Assembly (NCBI GenBank): GCA_021827865.1 | Contig: JAKAUC010000013.1 | Coordinates: 124,001-188,000, forward strand | Origin: an archaeon | GTDB lineage: Archaea > Thermoproteota > Nitrososphaeria > Nitrososphaerales > Gagatemarchaeaceae | DNA length: 64,000 bases | Reading direction: 5' to 3' | Part shown: positions 59,645 through 64,000 of the stretch, piece by piece | How positions within the stretch are numbered: position 1 is the first letter of the stretch | Layout of the letters: each line of letters opens with the position of its first letter | The notes under the pieces: model-generated | Told to the model about the DNA's origin: nothing | Databases searched by the model: none | What the model saw: only the letters and a program-made list of their open reading frames with translations | Made by a program: the position numbers and the translations under genes

Positions 59645-60136
59645 CTAGGCTGGAGGCTCCCGAAGCCGAACCTGAGTCATGGGCAGGGTCCAACCCACGA
59701 GAAGACCGAAGGCGAGTGCGGCCGCCGAGGCGAGCAGGACGTCGTAGTTCGTGACCCACGCCAGCCAGGGGTACTGCAGCTCGAAGTTCGTCGCGTGGGT
59801 GTACAGGGCAGGGCGGTCGAAGAAAATCAGCGCCACCTCGTAGGCGAGGACTACGCCGAATAGCAGCCGCCAGGCGAAGAGAACTGACACGAGGAGAGGC
59901 CGCTGCACGCGCCTCCAGAGGAAGCCGAAGGAGAAGATGCCGGCGAGGGCCACCGCGGCGTACTCACCGTCCACGTTCCAGTAGTGAGAGTGAGGGGGCA
60001 TGAAGGGGCCGCCGCCGGGGCTCACGGCGTTGGGGTTGGCGAAGCAGTAGCCGCATAGCGTGAACGCCACGTATGCTGTAAATACGAAGAGAGCGATGAA
60101 AGCGGATAGCCCCACCAGCAGAAGTTGTGCCTTCAC
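59645..60136 (-). CDS. Hypothetical polytopic membrane protein
   Basis: 163 residues with four hydrophobic segments (LLLVGLSAFIALFVFTAYVAF, then AAVALAGIFSFGFL, VSVLFAWRLLFGVVLAYEVAL and LLASAAALAFGLLVGW). GTG 60136 lies about 28 bases after GTTATAAC and gives a leaderless start; the longer frame to 60226 would cross that box. Not recognised. Confidence 0.55.
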   Translation of the reverse strand: MKAQLLLVGLSAFIALFVFTAYVAFTLCGYCFANPNAVSPGGGPFMPPHSHYWNVDGEYAAVALAGIFSFGFLWRRVQRPLLVSVLFAWRLLFGVVLAYEVALIFFDRPALYTHATNFELQYPWLAWVTNYDVLLASAAALAFGLLVGWTLPMTQVRLREPPA

Positions 60137-60159
60137 CGGGCACGAAAGTCCCGTGCAGC

Positions 60160-60168
60160 GTGTTATAA
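60160..60168 (-). promoter_or_regulatory. TATA box for the 59.6-kb membrane protein
   Basis: The minus strand reads GGTTATAAC, centred about 28 bases before GTG 60136. Confidence 0.45.
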
Positions 60169-60343
60169 CCTGAGCGGCCCCAGGCTTCGTGCCGTCGGAG
60201 ACAAGGGAACCATCGACGCACACCACTGGCGGTCGGCGACACCTACAATGGAATCCCCTTCAGGGGCGGCGTAGGCTGCGATAGCCAACTGACCGACGGC
60301 GAAGGTTGACCGAAGGATGTACGGATGGGGAACCTGACCTAGT

Positions 60344-60706
60344 CTAGCCCCGCCATATCCCGATGGCGAACCCAATGATGAAGAATATCGGGAGACCGTA
60401 GAAGGCGGGGCCGATGTGGGCGGCCTGGTAGGTCACTATGTTCACGATGTGGGTGAAGATGGTGCCCTTGCTGACGAAGGGTATTGCCACCCCGACGAAC
60501 GCGGCCAGCAAGAGGGCAACGACAACGAGGACCACGCTGACCAGGGCCTTCTTGACCGCTATCCCGAACAGGACGCCGTCTACGAACAGGAGCACGAGCC
60601 CGATGATGGAAGAGTAGGGGAGGAGCTGCGACGGGAGGACCCCCGACAGCCCGGCGCTCGAGGTGGTCGTGGTCACTGTGAGGAAGGCGATTGGGATCAG
60701 GTCCAT
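60344..60706 (-). CDS. Small three-helix membrane protein
   Basis: 120 residues. Helices at LLPYSSIIGLVLLFVDGVLFG, VSVVLVVVALLLAAFVGVAI and FYGLPIFFIIGFAIGIW. The N-terminus has a Ser/Thr-rich stretch. A CTTAAAGG box at about 60738-60745 on the minus strand lies 35 bases upstream. Not recognised; possibly archaeal-specific. Confidence 0.5.
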   Translation of the reverse strand: MDLIPIAFLTVTTTTSSAGLSGVLPSQLLPYSSIIGLVLLFVDGVLFGIAVKKALVSVVLVVVALLLAAFVGVAIPFVSKGTIFTHIVNIVTYQAAHIGPAFYGLPIFFIIGFAIGIWRG

Positions 60707-60745
60707 GTGTCTGACTTGGGTGCTCTCCGCCGCTTAGCCCTTTAA

Positions 60746-61069
60746 GCGTTGTGAAGAGCGAGGGTCGCAGCCGGGGGGAGGGGGCCGTAACCCAGGACGC
60801 CCCTGGGTGCGGCGGGGAGAGGGCCCGGGAGAGGACGGGAAGGGGTGGCTGGTGGAGGCAACACCCTCCGCGTTCGGGCGAGCGCTCGGTGAGACGCCGA
60901 GGGCGATTAGGTTCTTCAGCCAGGAGACGGAGGCATCCCTCAAGGTCATGCTGTACGACGGGTTCCTCTCGATCTGAGCGAGGCAAGGGAAGGAAGCGGG
61001 GCCTGACCGGCGGCAACGGACAGCCTTCCGCACCCGAGGGGTCAGGCCACAGGCCGGCCACCTTCTGAA
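60746..61069. other. Spacer before the second Mo hydroxylase operon
   Basis: GC-rich sequence with no convincing frame on either strand; no repeat or RNA noticed. Confidence 0.35.
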
Positions 61070-61080
61070 AATTTAATTCC
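61070..61080 (+). promoter_or_regulatory. TATA-like box of the second Mo hydroxylase operon
   Basis: AAAATTTAATT is centred about 35 bases before TTG 61110. The CCCGAA-N4-TTCGGG palindrome of the first hydroxylase cluster is absent here. Confidence 0.45.
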
Positions 61081-61109
61081 CGGCGCGTTTCGGCGCCCCT
61101 GGCCGAAAG

Positions 61110-63185
61110 TTGTCAGAAGTCACCTTCGAGGGCGAGGAGCAGGACCCCGACGTCCGCTTTGTGAAGGGCGCGGGGAAGTACGTCGACGACGTCAAGCTGG
61201 ATGGAATGCTCAGCCTCCACGTGGTCAGGAGCCCCTACGCCAGGGCGCGCGTCCTTTCGGTGAGCGGCGGGATCACGGGCAACGAGCTGAAGGCCACCAT
61301 GGAGTCGGTGGGCGAAGACGCCGGCGGGAGGTCGGCGGTCCCCTTCCCCGTGCTGTCGGCGAGCTACGTCAGCTACGTAGGCCAACCGGTCGCCGCCGTC
61401 CTCGGGGCGGACAGGTACGAGGCGGCCGACAGGGCAGAGGAGGTGGACGTGCAATACGAGCCGCTGAAACCAGTGATAGACCCAGAGAAGGCCATAGAGT
61501 TCGAGCCGATCCATCCTGGGATGAAGAGTAACCTGGCGTCCGAGGTCGAGCTGGGGAAGAAGTTCGAGCTGAGGGCGCCCGTGGAGGTCGAAGAGACGTT
61601 CAGGATGACGAGGATCACCCCCAACTCCCTGGAGACGAGGGGGCTGGTGGCGGCCTACGACGGCTCCGTGCTGACGGTCTACGCCTCGACGCAGTCCGTG
61701 TTCTCGTGGCGCGAGGGGCTGGCGGGCGCGCTTGGGCTGAAGGAGGAGTCGGTCAGGGTGGTGCAGATGGACACGGGCGGGGGCTTCGGGTCCAAGGGAG
61801 GCATCTACCCCGAGTACGTGGTGGCCGCCTACGCGGCCATGAAGACCAAGAGGCCGGTGAAGTGGTCTGAAAGCAGGTACGAGAACCTGATGGCCACGGA
61901 CCAGGGCAGGGGGGTCAGGGGGAGGATGAAGGTCTACGCCGACAGAAAGGGGAAGCTGAAGGGGCTGAAGGCCGACATACTCGTCGATATCGGGGCATAC
62001 CCGCTGGGAGGCGGAGGCTGGACACCGAAATGGATAGCGTCCCAGCTCATCGGGCCCTACGCCGTCCCGAAGGCCTACGCCACCGCGAAGGCTGTCCTGA
62101 CCAACAAAGTGAACCTCGGCCCCTACCGGGGCGCCGGGAGGCCGGAGGCCGCATTCTTCATGGAGAAGATGATGGACAGGGTCGCAGACGAGACCGGCCT
62201 GGACGCGGCCGAGGTGAGGTTGAGGAACGCCACCCTGCGCAAGACGACGTCCCCCCTGGGCATGGAAGCACCGCCGTCGAAGAAGTTCTTCATGGAGGCG
62301 CTGAGGGCTTTCCACTACTCGAGCCGGAAGAAGAAGGGGAAGCTGGGCCTGTCGTTCTTCATGCTGATCCCCGCCGCCTACGGAGGAGAGTCGGCGAAGC
62401 TGGCGGTGCGCGGCGGCAGGGTCAAGGTGTGGATGGGGGGGAGCTCTCACGGTCAGAGGCACGACGTCTTCGCCAAGACCCTGATCAGCGGCGAGCTCGG
62501 GATTCCACAGGATGTGATAGACTTCCAGCACGCGGACACCGCCGCGATCTCCGGGGGCGTCGGGAGCTGGGGGAGCAGGACCGCTCTCCTCGGCGGCGGA
62601 GCCTTGGTCGAAGCAAGCAGGATGCTGAAGGCGAAGGCGAAGAAAGAGCTTGGGAAGCGCTACTCCCCCGCCCGCCTACTTGATGGTGAATACGAGGCCG
62701 AGGCATTCTTCAAGCCGAAGGGCCTGCTCAACTCCCTCGGCGCCAACCTGGCGACCGCACGCATCACCAAGGACGGGAGCGCGGTCGTAGACGAGGTCCT
62801 GTCGTTCTACGACGTGGGAAAGGTGCTGAACCCGGTCATGCTGGAGAGCCAGGTCACCGGAGGGGTCGCCCAGGGGATTGGGGAAGTGATGTACGAGCAG
62901 GCCCTTTACAGCGAAGAAGGCCAGCTCCTGACCGCCTCCATAGCCGACGCCGGGGTCATTCACTCCACCGAGATGCCGAAGTCCGTGGTGATGACCGGGG
63001 CCCACAGGTCCGACCTCCCCCACGGGGCGAAGGGGGTCGGGGAGAGCCCCACCATAGGGGTCCCCCCTGCTGCTACGCGCGCCCTGGAGGTCCTCCTGGG
63101 ACGGAGGTTCACGACCCTCCCCATCGAGCCGGAGAAGCTCTGGGCGGTCAGGCTGACCGGGGCCGAGGAGAGGCGATCGAGATGA
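61110..63185 (+). CDS. Mo hydroxylase large subunit, CoxL-like form II (cytosolic)
   Basis: 691 residues of the xanthine oxidase family. The Mo-cofactor motif GGGFGSKGG, the active-site loop PYRGAGRPEA and the catalytic Glu in HGAKGVGESPTIG are all present. The loop is AYRGAGR-like (form II), not the AYXCSFR of true CO dehydrogenase, so CO oxidation is not supported; an aldehyde or heterocycle is more likely. No signal peptide is seen. The stop overlaps the next ATG (ATGA). Confidence 0.88.
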   Translation: MSEVTFEGEEQDPDVRFVKGAGKYVDDVKLDGMLSLHVVRSPYARARVLSVSGGITGNELKATMESVGEDAGGRSAVPFPVLSASYVSYVGQPVAAVLGADRYEAADRAEEVDVQYEPLKPVIDPEKAIEFEPIHPGMKSNLASEVELGKKFELRAPVEVEETFRMTRITPNSLETRGLVAAYDGSVLTVYASTQSVFSWREGLAGALGLKEESVRVVQMDTGGGFGSKGGIYPEYVVAAYAAMKTKRPVKWSESRYENLMATDQGRGVRGRMKVYADRKGKLKGLKADILVDIGAYPLGGGGWTPKWIASQLIGPYAVPKAYATAKAVLTNKVNLGPYRGAGRPEAAFFMEKMMDRVADETGLDAAEVRLRNATLRKTTSPLGMEAPPSKKFFMEALRAFHYSSRKKKGKLGLSFFMLIPAAYGGESAKLAVRGGRVKVWMGGSSHGQRHDVFAKTLISGELGIPQDVIDFQHADTAAISGGVGSWGSRTALLGGGALVEASRMLKAKAKKELGKRYSPARLLDGEYEAEAFFKPKGLLNSLGANLATARITKDGSAVVDEVLSFYDVGKVLNPVMLESQVTGGVAQGIGEVMYEQALYSEEGQLLTASIADAGVIHSTEMPKSVVMTGAHRSDLPHGAKGVGESPTIGVPPAATRALEVLLGRRFTTLPIEPEKLWAVRLTGAEERRSR

Positions 63186-64000
63186 TTCCACCCAGGTTCG
63201 AGTACGCCGCACCGAAGAGCTTGCAGGAGGCAGTCGGCCTCCTGAACGGGAGGGGCGGGGACGCGAAGGTCCTCGCGGGCGGGCAGAGCATGATCCCCCT
63301 TCTCAAGCTGCGGCTGGCGGCTCCCGCGCTCCTCGTGGACATCAACCGGATCCCGGGGTTGGATTACCTCAGGGAGTCGGACGGTTTCCTCAGGATAGGT
63401 TCGCTGACGAGGGTCGCTGCCCTGGGCGGGTCGCGCCTGCTGCAGAAGAAGTACGGGGCGATCCATGACGCTTCGCTGGCCATCGCAGACCCCCTGGTCC
63501 GCAATCTCGGGACTGTCGGAGGCAACATCTCGCACGGCGACCCGTCGAACGACCTCCCCGCGGTAGCCCTGGCCATGGGAGCGCAGTTCGCGGCCACCGG
63601 GGCGTCTGGGGAGAGGTCGATACGGGCAGAAGACTTCTTCGTGGACACCTTCGCCACGGCTCTGGCCCACGACGAGATACTCACCGAGGTCCGGGTACCG
63701 GTCCCGCCCCCGCGCAGCGGTGGGGCCTACCTGAAGGTCGAGCAGAAGGTCGCCGACTTTGCGACAGCCGGTGTGGCGGTCCAGATCACCATGGGGAGGG
63801 GGTCAGAGTGCGAGAGGGTGGGCATAGGCATCACCGGCGCCGGCCCCACGGCCATCAAGGCGAAGAAGGCGGAGGAGGCTATGCTGGGGAAGAAGCCCAC
63901 CGACGCCAGCGCGGCTGCGGAGGCCGCTGAGCTGGCCGCAGGCGCGTCGTCGCCGACGTCGGACATCAGAGGGACCGTGGATTACAAGCGGGCGCTGATC
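63182..64000 (+). CDS. Mo hydroxylase FAD subunit, CoxM-like (3' end outside window)
   Basis: 273 residues visible. The FAD-binding domain has FEYAAPKSLQEAVGLL, VLAGGQSMIPLL, the FAD loop RNLGTVGGNISHGDPSNDLP and the C-terminal KVEQKVADFATAGVAV of CO dehydrogenase flavoproteins. Unlike the exported homologue at 14 kb, it lacks the four-cysteine [4Fe-4S] insertion. The [2Fe-2S] subunit gene is expected downstream. Confidence 0.92.
   Translation, partial: MIPPRFEYAAPKSLQEAVGLLNGRGGDAKVLAGGQSMIPLLKLRLAAPALLVDINRIPGLDYLRESDGFLRIGSLTRVAALGGSRLLQKKYGAIHDASLAIADPLVRNLGTVGGNISHGDPSNDLPAVALAMGAQFAATGASGERSIRAEDFFVDTFATALAHDEILTEVRVPVPPPRSGGAYLKVEQKVADFATAGVAVQITMGRGSECERVGIGITGAGPTAIKAKKAEEAMLGKKPTDASAAAEAAELAAGASSPTSDIRGTVDYKRALI

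Noticed and set aside
61113-62531. Minus-strand open frame opposite the second hydroxylase
   Set aside because: Antisense shadow with random-like composition.
61110-63185. Aerobic CO dehydrogenase
   Set aside because: The active-site loop is PYRGAGR, lacking the AYXCSFR signature of form I CO dehydrogenase.

Overview
The window reads as a chromosomal segment of a high-GC archaeon. Supporting genes include class I lysyl-tRNA synthetase, pantoate kinase, ABCE1/Rli1, a Trm5-type tRNA methyltransferase, a Cdc48-type AAA ATPase, a class 5 uracil-DNA glycosylase and a signal peptidase with a Ser/His pair. Many genes have a TATA-like box about 25-30 bases before the start codon, which implies leaderless transcripts, and TTG starts are common. 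The gene set fits the Thermoproteota (perhaps a heterotrophic Nitrososphaeria-type lineage), but lineage is inference and no rRNA is present to settle it.

Layout. 1-5.9 kb: SMC (cut by the window edge), an M24 peptidase, pantoate kinase and an ECF-S-like membrane protein. 6.2-18.8 kb: a dedicated system for an exported molybdenum hydroxylase. It holds a Tat-exported [2Fe-2S] subunit, the Mo-binding subunit, an FAD/[4Fe-4S] subunit, a membrane cytochrome b, a MocA-like cytidylyltransferase, XdhC, a sulfur relay (three DsrE-superfamily proteins, TusA and a DUF3343-like protein), an NnrD-like protein, an HTH-10 regulator and two retropepsin-like proteins with a DUF5678-like partner. The cytochrome promoter and the hydroxylase promoter share the same 18-bp palindrome at exactly the same distance from the same TATA core, so the two ends are probably one regulon.

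18.8-31.4 kb is more accessory: a small ribbon-helix-helix protein, a secreted beta-helix protein, an IS630-type transposase remnant, two paralogous adenylate cyclase-TolB-TPR proteins, an acyl-CoA dehydrogenase with a palindromic promoter, an SDR, a YVTN beta-propeller surface protein with DNA-level repeats, and tRNA-Arg(GCG).

31.4-50.5 kb is housekeeping: UDG-LysRS, Hsp20-Cdc48 divergent from a winged-helix regulator, SurE, Rli1-Trm5, an FAD-linked oxidase, DUF99, an ABC-2 exporter, a PPC-domain protein, a candidate small RNA, a DapB/Ord-like dehydrogenase, an NlpC/P60 protein, LysA and an ABM-type protein. 50.6-57.5 kb is a complete peptide-type ABC importer, with its binding protein divergent from the permease/ATPase operon. 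57.5-60.7 kb carries a PH-domain membrane protein, an Mrr-like nuclease, signal peptidase and small membrane proteins. 61-64 kb starts a second, unexported Mo hydroxylase operon that runs out of the window.
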